Of a stretch of DNA of 64,000 nucleotides, positions 11,901 to 28,376 are shown one piece after another. A program made the translations under genes and the position numbers. The notes beneath the pieces are model-generated. The model did no database searches. It saw nothing but the letters and a program-made list of their open reading frames with translations, and was not told the DNA's origin. The stretch comes from Haliclystus octoradiatus (lineage: Eukaryota > Cnidaria > Staurozoa > Stauromedusae > Haliclystidae), in contig OU744447.1 in assembly GCA_916610825.1 (NCBI GenBank), positions 36,511,024 through 36,575,023 of the forward strand. The letters are read 5' to 3'. Within the stretch, counting starts at the first letter, position 1. Every line of letters begins with the position of its first letter.

Positions 11901-13291
11901 CTGTAATAAAATTGTTTATCAAAACATACCATCAGCAACCATGCCACCGATTTCGTTTAGCGACATTGAAGTTGCAGTTGAAAATATTAGTTGAGTTTAT
12001 GAGCTGTTTATGAACTGTTCATGAGTCTCTCATAAACTTTATAAACTTCTATGAACTGTCCATGAACACCTTATAAACAGTTCATTAACTTTATAAACCT
12101 TCATGACCTGTTCATGAATACCCTATAAACAGTGCATTAATGTTATAAACTTTCATGAACTGATCAGGAACACCTTATTAACAATTCATGAAATTTGAAA
12201 ACTTTCTTGAACTGTTCATGAACACCTTATGAACAGTTCATGTACTTTTAAAAAATTGTTTATCAAAACATACCAACAGCAACCATGCCACCGATTTCAT
12301 TTAGCGACATTGGAGTTGCAGCTGCTAATGGCATTGCTGGGGCAGCTTGTGGCATGGGTATAGCAGGTGCAGCATTTGGTGGAGGTATTAAATCTGAGAT
12401 ACTATTTGCAGGTAAACCATTGTTTGATACAAGATTCATTAGTTCTTCCGATTCGCTCAATTGTTTACTGTCAGATTCAGCCGATCTTCGTTTTGGTTTG
12501 GCCGATTCATCGTCAATAGATATCGATCTATCAGGTCGTGTGTCAATTTGTTGGCTACTTGCATCAGGAGAATTGAATAGAAGACTTAATAAAGGATCTG
12601 GTTCATCCTTAAGGTTGTTGCTACCTACTGTAGATATAAATAACAAACATATTACAGTCAAACATATTATAATGACTACCTCTATGCAGAGGTTACCTGT
12701 CTATATAAGCCACTCTTGTTATGTCTAAAATAATTTATTATATGGAAAAACCTGTATATAGAAATTACCTCCATATAATGGCCAATTTATCTATCTCCCA
12801 TGGCTGGCTATTATATACATGTTTCGCGATATCATGTGGATGAAAACAATGAATGAAATGAAAGACAGCGTAAGATTTTACGTCGTTGGATCTGATGGAT
12901 GTTGGTGTGTGGGTGTGAAATACCCTCCATAAAACGTTTTAGCTAAATCTCAGGCAATTTGAAGATAAGAAATTGCAAAACACCAATACAAATTTTGAGG
13001 TATTACAGCTGAATTGAGGCTCCCAAATATGCAAATGCCGTGACTTTTTTCGAGCAAGATAGACCAATACTCCTTCCCCAGGTCATAAGCGGTGTTAATA
13101 ATAACCATAAGATGTACTGTGTATAATTTACTCACGTAATATATGTATTATGCAATTACAGCTACAATTTACTACATTGTCTGTAATAAAATTGAAAATG
13201 TTTATATCATATAACAACATTTAAATTTCTTACCGCACGATGCCACGCAGATGTACAGCAACAGAAAGAGAGTCGATTTAGATCTAAGCAT
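2837..13291 (-). CDS. Gene A: secreted mosaic protein with ShKT module and acidic Ser-Gly repeats (10 exons, 3' end not found)
   Basis: Ten minus-strand exons join into one frame of about 992 residues. Every internal exon starts after AG with two bases of a split codon and ends with one base before GT, so all are symmetric phase 1-1. Order: signal peptide (1-19), acidic then Ala/Pro-rich region with a dibasic KPKRR site (20-137), a 66-residue region, a Gln/Pro-rich region (204-339), a six-Cys ShKT module (340-377), two acidic regions with GSGSG/EGSG repeats (378-613), a Lys/Pro-rich region (614-860), a Pro/Gln-rich region (861-961) and a short GSGSG exon. SG repeats in acidic context are typical glycosaminoglycan attachment sites. 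I infer a secreted matrix or proteoglycan-like protein. I do not recognise a named orthologue. The uniform phase makes exon skipping harmless to frame. Confidence 0.75.
3404..3706 (-). CDS. Gene A exon 9: Pro/Ala/Gln-rich
   Basis: 101 codons, phase 1-1, acceptor ATTTCAAG|GT, donor TTAA|GTAAGT. Rich in Pro, Ala, Gln and Met (SPAQFMPMPAPQVPFVPAPA), similar in style to the second half of exon 2. Likely disordered. No domain recognised. Confidence 0.7.
4637..5377 (-). CDS. Gene A exon 8: Lys/Pro-rich region
   Basis: 247 codons, phase 1-1, acceptor CTTTCAG|CA, donor ACCG|GTAAGC. It is the longest exon of gene A. The product is mixed charged, with Lys-rich ends (KKMKKTVSSNVKKSM near the start, NEKKKKKQPQN near the end) and a more ordered-looking middle (IDLKQIASALAKYEKAAIDL, a likely helix). 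No cysteines and no recognised domain. Confidence 0.75.
5575..5830. mobile_element. Palindromic foldback element (copy 1)
   Basis: Arms at about 5580-5650 and 5672-5745 are near-perfect inverted copies; the right arm continues into sequence shared with 31735-31820 (GCTCTGTCAAATGATATCGA). The arms contain CTGATGATTGCGTAAGCATG followed by AAAC, a hammerhead-like core (see findings), but no good stem I is present here. An (AT)n run lies at both ends. Confidence 0.7.
6212..6766 (-). CDS. Gene A exon 7: PVHAxS repeats and Ser-Gly-rich acidic region
   Basis: 185 codons, phase 1-1, acceptor TTTCCATAG|TT, donor GATG|GTAAGG. It opens with three tandem copies of a 6-residue motif (KSPVHA, QSPVHA, KSPVHA). 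Next comes a Lys-rich stretch, then GSGSGLGTGSGSGSEGSG and later SGESGSGSV and SGESEGSG motifs in acidic surroundings. This is the strongest glycosaminoglycan-attachment candidate in gene A. No cysteines. Confidence 0.75.
7261..7640 (+). mobile_element. tRNA-derived SINE (family 2), full copy with tRNA-like head
   Basis: The head at about 7265-7335 has an A-box-like CTAGCTCAGATAGCAACTGA and a B-box-like GTTCAAATCC. The body contains GATCTGCAGTGTTGCGGCTA and is shared with copies at 40386-40673, 57463-57748 and 58533-58916. It sits in an intron of gene A on the opposite strand. The open frame it contains is a repeat artefact. Confidence 0.7.
7768..7920 (-). CDS. Gene A exon 6: acidic Ser-Gly repeat region
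   Basis: 51 codons, phase 1-1, acceptor TTGTTATAG|TA, donor CTTG|GTAAAT. Product contains ESGNGSGSGSGESLPVEGSG, a run of Ser-Gly dipeptides next to Glu. That matches the usual context for xylosylation and glycosaminoglycan chains. The preceding part is Ala/Lys/Glu-rich. The exon directly follows the ShKT exon. Confidence 0.75.
8295..8408 (-). CDS. Gene A exon 5: ShKT domain
   Basis: 38 codons, phase 1-1, acceptor GCTTCTAG|AT, donor TGTG|GTGAGT. The product has six cysteines spaced C-x6-C-x8-C-x10-C-x3-C-x2-C, beginning EPCTDQYATCEDFAKNQYC and ending CRKSCQYCG. This is the ShKT pattern, including the D after the first Cys, the Met before Cys4 and the final CxxC. ShKT modules are found as accessory domains in many secreted invertebrate proteins and proteases; the presence of one does not imply toxicity. 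It is the only cysteine-rich module in gene A, carried by a single symmetric exon. Confidence 0.85.
8480..9165. mobile_element. TIR element (~690 bp) with a nested MITE
   Basis: Positions about 8480-8535 and 9110-9168 are inverted copies (ACGGCATG...CAACTTGAAA in the left arm), imperfect over about 55 bp. The element lies in an intron of gene A and is itself interrupted by the 8859-9088 MITE. A similar left end appears at about 3255-3360. No transposase is visible, so it is non-autonomous. Confidence 0.55.
8859..9088. mobile_element. MITE with 62-bp perfect terminal inverted repeats
   Basis: Positions 8859-8921 and 9027-9088 are perfect inverted copies that begin AGCCTGGTTTCCATATAGC and contain three CCTGCGTCGTTG-type units. 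The middle is about 105 bp. TTTT lies on both sides but is too simple to call a target duplication. A GC-rich relative with the same end is at about 47470. Confidence 0.75.
9660..10067 (-). CDS. Gene A exon 4: Gln/Pro-rich
   Basis: 136 codons, phase 1-1, acceptor TTATACAG|GA, donor GACA|GTAAGT. The first third carries repeated KSEIPKP/KSEIPEP motifs. The rest is Gln/Pro/Ala-rich with five consecutive Gln and PQPQGFAPNPYQQG, low complexity and probably unstructured. Such Gln/Pro-rich stretches occur in extracellular matrix proteins; function here is not known. Confidence 0.7.
11174..11371 (-). CDS. Gene A exon 3
   Basis: 66 codons, phase 1-1, acceptor TATCGCAG|GT, donor TTTG|GTAAGT. The product is mixed-polarity without cysteine (MQPDSTQQTSLGPVESTLDK in the first half, ending HVSEFG). 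No domain recognised. The exon phase and strong donor support it. Confidence 0.7.
11630..11795 (+). mobile_element. Possible LINE ORF C-terminal fragment
   Basis: A plus-strand frame from about 11646 reads VKKEMIERCIKEEDATDRKK and on to a TAA near 11793, about 48 codons. The Arg/Glu/Asp-rich stretch ending in a basic DRKKW-type motif resembles the last residues of non-LTR retrotransposon polyproteins. No reverse-transcriptase core is attached. It lies in an intron of gene A on the opposite strand. Call is tentative. Confidence 0.3.
11911..12320 (-). repeat. Partial duplication of gene A exon 2 flanking a ~60-bp minisatellite
   Basis: Plus 11911-11980 and 12255-12320 match closely and hold the last ~16 codons of exon 2 plus the GTATG donor. 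In the outer copy the reading is TATSMSLNEIGGMVAD then GTATG. Between them (about 11985-12250) lie four to five degenerate units of ~60 bp built on CATGAACTGTTCATGAAC, AAACTTTATAAAC and ACACCTTATAAACAG. No in-frame acceptor precedes the outer copy, so I regard it as a dead partial exon. Confidence 0.7.
12274..12627 (-). CDS. Gene A exon 2: acidic/Ser-rich, then Pro/Ala/Met-rich
   Basis: 118 codons, phase 1-1. Acceptor CTACAG|TA, donor GTTG|GTATG. The first half is acidic and Ser-rich with a dibasic stretch KPKRRSAES that could be cut by a furin-like protease. The second half is Pro/Ala/Met-rich (IPMPQAAPAMPLAAATP). The 3' end of this exon, including its donor, is duplicated about 350 bp downstream (plus 11911-11985). 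Confidence 0.75.
13234..13291 (-). CDS. Gene A exon 1: start codon and signal peptide
   Basis: The exon starts with ATG and encodes a classical signal peptide (MLRSKSTLFLLLYICV then ASC): a basic N-end, a hydrophobic core of about 10 residues, and small residues before the likely cleavage site. It ends G|GTAAGA, leaving one base of a split codon. An ATG lies just upstream in another frame but opens no signal-like sequence. The next acceptor supplies TA, giving Val at the junction. Confidence 0.75.
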
Positions 13292-13635
13292 ACTACATAA
13301 ACCATGAATGGCTAGAAAAGCAATCAAATAAAGTATTAGTTTGTAATCCATAATAAAGTATTATTTTTCAGGGATCTTAAGGTGATATCAAGGTGATTTT
13401 ATAGTGATTAAAGTATTTCAATAATTTGATTGAATGACTTGTAACTCGGTATTAATCTCTGGCCCTCTCCTATATTGCAATAATTTTGGCTGATAATTTG
13501 AGGTCTGTTGTTTTCTATACTAATTGAAAATCATTTCCGAGTACAGAGGTAAACACATTTGGAGACAATATCTCGGGGCCGATATCAAATTCTCTGTACG
13601 TCTTCTCATCTTTCGACGTCTGTACAGCTCCAAAT

Positions 13636-14035
13636 CCCGGGGGTAACTCCAATACTGCTGCTATACGGGGACGTGCCACTTTTTTGGGGTCCATATTCAA
13701 GCTGAGAAATATACATTTTGGGTAGGATATTTAGAATATTAAACGTTTTGGGTCGAATTTAGATTTTCTAGAGAATTTGGGAAAAAATTGAATTTGAAAG
13801 CTGAAAACTGAAAACTGGATTTTCAGAATTTTAACCAATAAAAATGGAACATCCCCTCATAGAGCCTATAAGGGAATACCCTTCCTGGACTTTTTGGGTA
13901 GCATTTTCAAGTTTTTAAAACAATTTGGGTAGCTTTTTGAAGGAGTTTTGGAACTTTTCGGGTATTTCACATTTTTCCAAAGTGGCACCCCCCCCCCAAA
14001 TCAATGCGGCACTTGGAGTTACCCACTCCCCCGGG
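13636..14035. mobile_element. MITE with G/C-run terminal inverted repeats
   Basis: Left end CCCGGGGGTAACTCCAA (13636-13652) is mirrored by TTGGAGTTACCCACTCCCCC then GGG (14013-14035). The interior is AT-rich. Related ends occur at 28945/29275, about 37790 and about 50305, so this is a family. The small open frames inside are not genes. Confidence 0.6.
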
Positions 14036-15925
14036 CTCCAATTCTGTTCTAGCTCTTTTGTATGGAAATTCATATGGAGCCCGTATAATATTCGTTTCAA
14101 TTTCGGAGAAGGGTAGTCTCCTTGCTTCTAAAGTATATTGAATGTTTTGAACTAAGATAATCACAACACCGTTTATCAATGACGGTAAAATAAGCGATTT
14201 TATTTTATTTCTATAAAACCTACAATTCTATTCTTTTCTATATAATTAAATTATATTCGTCATGTTCATCAAAATTATGTCTATCAATGAACAATAGGCA
14301 GTAATAAGTTTATTATTCGTTCTAACTAATTTTATATTTAACCTTCTAAATAATTCATCGGGTTTTGATGAAATCTTGGTATTAATTCCACTCTACAATT
14401 GTCAAGTATTTTTCTCTAGGGACCTATTGATGTTTTAGACTGATCGATTCTGATTAATTTTGATACCAAATTTCCAAGGTGAAATGATTTTTACAAAAGG
14501 GCCTATGTATAGTATTAAGAGATTTCATGGCAGCCTTATGGGTTCAGCGTTTCTGGATTCATTTTACGAAATAAAATTAATCAATTTAATATACATTGAA
14601 TTATTTGCAAAATTGTATTTATAGAATAATTTATGAATATATTAATATTCCTATTAACGAACGACGACGTTGGATTATGTGCCAAGAAGTATATATAGTG
14701 AAATAATATGATAAATGTATTTTGCAAATATAAGATTTGTAACAACTATTATATGGATGTGTTTAGAAACATAGTACGATGTGTGATGTGATAAAATAGT
14801 GTATTATGCATGCAATAAGTGGGAATTCATAGCATCTGCAGAAAGCTAACCTCCGCAAGATTATTAAAGAAATTATCAAGTATACATTTAAAAATAAAAT
14901 GTAAGAATTGGAAAGGTATAAAATATAGAAAATAAAAACAAACTTACCTTCGAATTTTGAGGGTATAAGTAAAGACCCAATGATTTTGTAATATATATTA
15001 CAGAATAAATTTGATTTATAATAACCAATCAGTAAAACTTTGCAGAAATTTCAGGTGTAGAGCTCTTAATGAGCCGTTGGCAAACTCAACTGTAACATTA
15101 AAATCAATGATTTCAGAATCCCTACAAAATCTTTTGACGTTATCTTAAACGGCACCATTAAAAGCCAAATTCAGTTCTGACGGTTATGTATATACAAATA
15201 TTAAAATTCATTGTGATGTAAGGCTCAATATGTAGAACGGTCTTGGTTGCGGTCCGTATAGCGCCATTGCGTTGTATTACGCCATTACATATGCACTTTA
15301 TGAGATCATGTCGCTTATGAACAAAATCAATATTAACTGCTCAACCGTATGATTTTGACGCAAGCAACCTACCGTTCATCAATTACTGTACCTGTTTGTG
15401 TATTAGCTTGATCGATTTAATAAAAGTCCCAGGTGCACAATCCAAAATTTAACATTTATATATCAAGTATTCCTTGTTACAAATACAGTTATTTACCAAG
15501 AGTATATTGATCAATTAAAATCAAATATTATATTGCGGATATATTTTGATTAGATTCTGGTTGAAAGTTTAATCCATTTTTTTGATATTGATTATTTTCG
15601 ATGGGCAACAATTTACTCAACCCTATAGTTATTTTCTGAGCTAGTGAAACTCGCTTAATCCAATGCACATCGATGGATATTGAATCGACGTATAAATAGT
15701 TTTTAACTATATATTCTCGTATTTGTATATGCAGTGCAAGAGAAGAGAGATATATATTTCTCTATCATGGGGAAAACTAGTTTGAATTGGAAAAGATTTT
15801 AAACAAGACTTCTATAGCGGCATTTATACTCTGTAAAACTTAGATTACATTTTTGAATATTATCGCTTACAAATACACTGAAACATATTCAAGAAAAAAC
15901 AGATCTTCTTTGCAAATACAACAAT
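14036..15925. other. Intergenic, nothing recognised
   Basis: AT-rich sequence upstream of gene A and before the minisatellite. I see no exon, RNA gene or clear mobile element. Confidence 0.5.
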
Positions 15926-15944
15926 TTGCTCTTAAAACAGTATA

Positions 15945-16927
15945 GCAATTTTCAATTTTTTCCCGTTTGTCTCATCCATGTGTTTCTTGGTTTCGAGAAT
16001 ATTCCTATTGTTTTGATTTGCAATTTTCAATTTTGTCTTGTGTGTCTCATCCATATGTTTCTTGGTTTCGAGAATATTCCTATTGTTTTGATTTGCAATT
16101 TTCAATTTTGTCTTGTTTTTCTCATCCATATGTTTCTTGGTTTCGAGAATATTCCTATTGTTTTGATTTTTTGCAATTTTCAATTTTGTCTCGTTTGTCT
16201 CATCCATGTGTTTCTTGGTTTCGAAAATATTCCTATTGTTTTGATTTTTTGCAATTTTCAATTTTGTCTCGTTTGTCTCATCCATATGTTTCTTGGTTTC
16301 GAGAATATTCCTATTGTTTTGATTTGCAATTTTCAATTTTGTCTTGTTTTTCTCATCCATATGTTTCTTGGTTTCGAGAATATTCCTATTGTTTTGATTT
16401 TTTGCAATTTTCAATTTTGTCTCGTTTGTCTCATCAATGTGTTTCGTGGTTTCGAGAATATTCCTATTGTTTTGATTTGCAATTTTCAATTTTGTCTCGT
16501 TTGTCTCATCCATGTGTTTCTTGGTTTCGAGAATATTCCTATTGTTTTGATTTTTTGCAATTTTCAATTTTGTCTTGTGTGTCTCATCCATATGTTTCTT
16601 GGTTTCGAGAATATTCCTATTGTTTTGATTTGCAATTTTCAATTTTGTCTCGTTTGTCTCATCCATGTGTTTCGTGGTTTCGAGAATATTCCTATTGTTT
16701 TGATTTGCAATTTTCAATTTTGTCTCGTTTGTCTCATCCATGTGTTTCTTGGTTTCGAGAATATTCCTATTGTTTTGATTTGCAATTTTCAATTTTGTCT
16801 TGTGTGTCTCATCCATGTGTTTCGTGGTTTCGAGAATATTCCTATTGTTTTGATTTGCAATTTTCAATTTTGTCTCGTTTGTCTCATCCATGTGTTTCTT
16901 GGTTTCGAGAATATTCCTATTGTTTTT
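15945..16927. repeat. Minisatellite, ~13 units of 75 or 78 bp, open in several frames
   Basis: Each unit contains TTGGTTTCGAGAATATTCCT and CAATTTTCAATTTTGTCT. Eight full units are 75 bp and four are 78 bp, the difference being three extra T, so all frames stay aligned. The minus-strand frame (15932-16891) would give a repeated hydrophilic 25/26-mer such as MDETNETKLKIANQNNRNIL. Substitutions between units are mostly amino-acid changing, and no start context, acceptor or domain anchors the frame. I treat it as non-coding by default. Confidence 0.8.
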
Positions 16928-17866
16928 ATTTCACGCCTATAAAATATGAATTACTTTTTTCGATCGATATATTGACAATCTGCATACAGCGATGTCGATG
17001 AAATGATTTGATTCGATTAGAGCTAAATTTGTGTATATACATATGCTACATTTAAGTTAAACCATTTTTTACGCGAACAAAAAACCCTAAAAACAGATAC
17101 ACTCCAACAATTAAATTGGTACACTTCATGTTGAAGTAGTTTTAATCATGATTGGATTTTATTTGAATAAAAAATTTTTAGAAACTAAACGTTTGAATGC
17201 TTCGCGCTTTCACAGTTATCATCCATTTTTATCATCAAATCGTTTTGTCTCTTGATACTGAAATCAATGAACATGAATAATTTGTATTCATGCGCAGTGC
17301 GCCTCTCAAAAATAATATCTATACGTGATTTGTAAATATGGATAACCTAACCGCTATTCTCAAAATTTACGCCATTGCATTATTTGCAAAATTACGAATC
17401 TTTTGTGATGAAGCCGCGCTTCAGCGAAAGATAGTTTGAACAATTGCCGTTTTTACATCTTAATTCGTAAGTTATGAGGGGCTACTGTTGTATTTTGCAT
17501 TGTAGCAACTTTGCCCTGGATAATCTAATATTTTATGCATTTTATGCCTTGATATTTTCAATTGCCTCTCAAAAAATGAGAGAATTTTCCTTAGGTGAAA
17601 ACATCAATTATCGAAGCATATGATTGCGGCGGCAGTCTAGCATTTTAACCCTATACCTTGGCAACGAGATATCTGCATAAACTATAAAATGGCTCAATGT
17701 TTTCATTACGTAGAGATATTACATTACGATTAAGATCTCTTTTTTTTCTCAATATTATTTATTAAGAAATACATAACTGACGAAATTTTAATAATTAACA
17801 GACAAATAATAAAATAAAATGTAGCCTATGTAAATTTCATAAAATATGCAGAATTATCCGCTAACT

Positions 17867-18090
17867 ACATTATACAACCAGCCGCTTTTGAAACTTTGGG
17901 ACCATTCAGCGAAGGAACAAAGAATTTTATTGATACCATTGCCAAGAAGCTAACCATCGCAACTAGTGAAAAGCGGTCTAGAGCTTTTCTGATGCAAAAA
18001 TCTAGCATCGCAATTCAGAGAGGTAACTGCACAAGCATTATGGGAACGTTATGGACTTGTGATGGTATTACAGAAATTTTTAACATGTAG
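17867..18090 (+). mobile_element. Reverse-transcriptase C-terminal fragment (LINE-like)
   Basis: The plus frame reads IIQPAAFETLGPFSEGTKNF and later SIAIQRGNCTSIMGTL, ending at 18090. The xPxAxETLGP...F...AIQRGN pattern is what I recall from the region after the palm of metazoan retroelement polymerases. Only about 70 codons survive. A decayed relic. Confidence 0.5.
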
Positions 18091-19899
18091 ATAATATGCA
18101 AAGTTCAAAGTTGTAAATATTTTTTTAGATTTTACATCTTCGTAGTTTATTTTTTTAGAAAATAAAATGTAATAAGAAAAAAAAAATTAGTTAAATAACT
18201 AAATAACTAATTTTAAAATGTTCTATGCTACAGCTCCTCAAATTTATACATATGCATTCATATACTAATTTAACTGGCTAATGTTACTTGTTCCTGATAT
18301 TGAAACACACATTGCATTTGTTCTCTGCAAGGTAATACTTTCTTTTGTCGAATGTATTGATCTGGCTGTTCGTCATTGCTATTTAGCTTTTCCAACAATG
18401 TGATAAGATCGTTGGCACTTGGGCCGAATGATACCACAGTTCGAGTCTTATGATCTGATAAAACACGGATGAATAGGAATTTAAGAGCTAGCATTCCGTA
18501 CTGATATAACCGAAGAAAGTATACTATTAAGAATACAATTTAAATCATTCATAACCAAAATTTTACTTCGAATTATGCCAGTAGTTTGGTACTTTTTTAC
18601 CGGTGTGTGCCATTTTGAATTTTGAGAATCTTGGTAGCATCAAAAACTGCAAGAAAGATACTCAAGAATTACCAAAAATTGTATTATTTACAATTTTTGC
18701 ATTTAAAATGTTATTTGGGCACCTCACAGAACGAGGTGTACTTGAGTCACAGCTGGAATACAAAAAGGGGCGTGGGACTTGAAAAAGACTTAGTCCAGTC
18801 AAATAAAGCGCATAGATGGAAGTACGTCCCTGGATATAAGAGATCCATTCGAAGGCCCGAATATTCCATATTCAATTAGCCGGATTTTTTGTAAATATTT
18901 CATATGTCATTCCAAAAATCAACAAATGTTTTAAAATTTGAAGCAATCCATTCTCACATTTTTTACAACAATTTAAACGTAAGAACGCAAAAAATCTCAA
19001 AAATGACAGTATTTCACATTTCATCATGAAAATTTAAATTATTTACATATTCCATTCGAATGTTGGACCAATCATTCATAATTTCAGCCACCCTAGAAGG
19101 GCCTTAGATATGTATACGTTCACACAGAACACGAGATCGTTTTGTTCAAAAAGTTGTTCATTATATATTGAAATAAATTCAAAATATTACTATACCTATA
19201 ATTCATATATTATTTAGCAAATGATTGATGTTTGAATGTTAATAGTTCAATTAGCAATATTTGTGCGGTGGATATCGCTCCTTTTTAAATAAAAGATGAA
19301 TGCATATTTTACAAGTCAAGATGCGTTGAATTTGAAAATTTGATTAATTATTCTGGAAACCTACTGAATGAGACTATAGACCTATATGAATAATAATTCA
19401 AACTACAGTCAGAAGCTATCAAAATACTGATTATTTAATGCCATTCTTTTAATAATTATGCCAACGCATTCTATTGCTTCTGTGCGGCATAGTCTATCGT
19501 AACATTTAAACTCAATCTAACATTAATGTAAATAAAACTTTTCCCCAATATGTCATGCGTCTATAAGTTGGAAAACTTCTACTTCAATGCTTCAGATTAT
19601 TATTTTGCTTCTACACATCTTTCGTGCAGGCGTAATATTGTACCATTAACATAAAATAATTATCTCAAGTTTCTGGTGTTAATCAATAGCATTATCCACA
19701 TCCATGAACCATGAACAATTAACCTAATGCTGCTTTATCTTCATTTCAACATGATTCGAAACAGTCCTCTAGCATGTATAATTTTTCAAACAAAAATAAT
19801 AACAAATTAAATTATGTACATATAGAGATGAATTGATGGATAGATTGCAACATAGTTAATTATTCCAGAATTATGTAGATTATTCCATGATTACGTGCA
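18091..19899. other. Intergenic, no supported gene
   Basis: Short open frames at 18270-18494 (minus) and 18622-18879 (plus) show no domain, no splice context and no composition difference from their surroundings. Nothing else is evident. Confidence 0.45.
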
Positions 19900-26322
<6,423 letters not shown>

Positions 26323-28049
26323 AATTATCTCCAATCATAAAGCCACAATGTATACTTTTTCCTACTTCATCGTGTAGCTTGTTTCAAGGATTTATCAGTG
26401 GTATAAAACTATAATCAGCATCTCTGGTGTGTTGAAAATTTTTTTAAATAACCACGTGTGTTTATCATATAAGTTAAGTAATGTTTCGTAACTGAATTGA
26501 AAACAATTGTTCGGTTATTTTCTTTATCTTTTATTATTGAAATATATAATCTTTACTATAATTCTGATCTTCAATCACTCGTTTCACAAGACTAACAGGT
26601 TGCTACGTTTTATTTTAAATACAGAGCAAAGATCAAGTGTTCAAGGTCTCGACGTTTAAAGGCTTGTTGCAAATTGAGCCAATGCGCGCAATCAAGCCTC
26701 GCTTGTTGTTATGGTTACTACGTACTAGCCTATCGTAACCGGTTTATGATTGGTTGAAATGAGTGGTTATGATTTTAAAGGTTAAGGTCAATGATGTTAG
26801 TGAAACGAGTATAGCTTGGTTATAAACAGTGGAAAAGAACTTTTATGGTGTTTTGGTGAATGTTAAACACATATATAGACTAGATAAATATCAGTTGAAC
26901 AAGATTTAAATACTTTAAAATATAATTTATGATATAACATTGCTTATTCCTTGTTGAATACTGTACTACATTGAATGACTTCGATTTTTAACCAATCAAT
27001 AACAATCCGATCTTCGAAAGCAGCTCTGAATATTAAATATGGTTCGAAAAGACGATTAGAATTTTCATGAAGAATTCGCAATACAACAAATTAAGGAATT
27101 GCCTAATGAAATTGATTAGGTTAATACTGTAGCAGTGATAACATAATAGAATCGAATAGATTAGGATTTTAACCACAATGAAAGATATATGTAAAAACTG
27201 AAAAATTATCAAATCATGCTAGTGGCGTCATTACATATATGTAGAAGCAGTCATTTCCAGTTCATCGGCAGACACATGCATTTTGATGAAATGAAGTAGA
27301 AAGCAGCTTTAACATATTAATTTTGAAATTAGAGTAACAGTTCATTAAATTATAGAGCATTTACATAACGGGATACGATGGAATTGTTAAGTCTTCAACC
27401 GTTCATTATAAATAAAAATTAAAAATCATACAAAAGAATCCCTTTGAGGCAAAACAAAACCTTTTCATTAGTTCTGATAAGTTGTATCAATTGAGGATTT
27501 TTCTACTTTCTACGAAGTAAGCTTTGGAGATCCAAATCTCCAAGGGGTTTCGCCTTTGTAAAGAAAAATCAACATTTGTGCTAATTGCAGATATATTTTT
27601 GTATTCCATTGGATTGATGAACGCTAACATCTACATATTATTTGAACGGAATTATCAGAATAATGCAATCAGAATAGATTAAAGATGATACCGGAGTTAT
27701 TTGGATATTTCAAATTAAAATGTTATGGTAAATGTTTATGATTTTGCATCCTATCAATGTTTCGTTTCATTCAGCAATACCTGACTATTCTGGAACTATT
27801 TTCCCTTACTTATTATAGATAGCCCATTGAAGATAATACCTTTATATTATAAAGCATATCAACCATGTCAGGAGCTGTCAGGACTCTTATAATCAATTTC
27901 TATATTTCATGAAAGTCGCATTTGATGCAAAATGATCATATTACTATTCCACTATCTGTTTTTTCTCCCTCCTATTCCAAAGGTTTCCCCCTCTATTAAT
28001 TAATCAAACGTAAATCAATCTATCTCATAGATATAGTCAATGATTAAGC
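26323..28049. other. Upstream of gene B; nothing recognised
   Basis: Probably contains the gene B promoter and 5' UTR. I saw no exon, RNA gene or repeat I could name. Confidence 0.45.
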
Positions 28050-28059
28050 ATTGTTTTTG

Positions 28060-28376
28060 TTACTCAGAGTTTCGTGCCATCTTTCATCAGAAAGCCTGTG
28101 TGCAGACAGACTTTTTCTTCGTATAGTCCGTCTGTGTATTAGCGCCAAATTCAGCGTACTGATTGTTCTTTCCACTGCCACTTTTTGGCTGTAAATTGTG
28201 ATTGGCTAATCAAAAATATGAACAATTGGCCAGTATATTATAGAATATGGCCAATTGAGTAATAACAGGAATCCGCACTAGGTAAATATTTGATTTGATA
28301 TGAATTCAATATGCCGATATGCAGACAGATTATACGAAGGAAAAGTCTCTCTGCACGCTGGCTACTCATCAGACGG
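28060..28376. mobile_element. MITE with inverted GCAGACAGACTTTT ends
   Basis: The left end reads GTGTGCAGACAGACTTTTTC and TTCGTATAG; the right end is its inverted copy (CTATACGAAGG-like, then GTCTCTCTGCACGC). Arms are about 50 bp. The same unit occurs tandemly, in one orientation, at 47397-47475 and 47965-48065. No coding capacity. Confidence 0.6.

Noticed and set aside
11911-11985. Second functional copy of exon 2
   Set aside because: No in-frame acceptor upstream; only the 3' end is duplicated.
15926-17001. Plus-strand open frames with SWFREYSYCFD-type repeats
   Set aside because: Shadow frames of the minisatellite, with no start or splice support.
26323-26334. Four extra codons upstream of the gene B start
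   Set aside because: They begin at TTG; the first ATG, at 26322, opens a good signal peptide.
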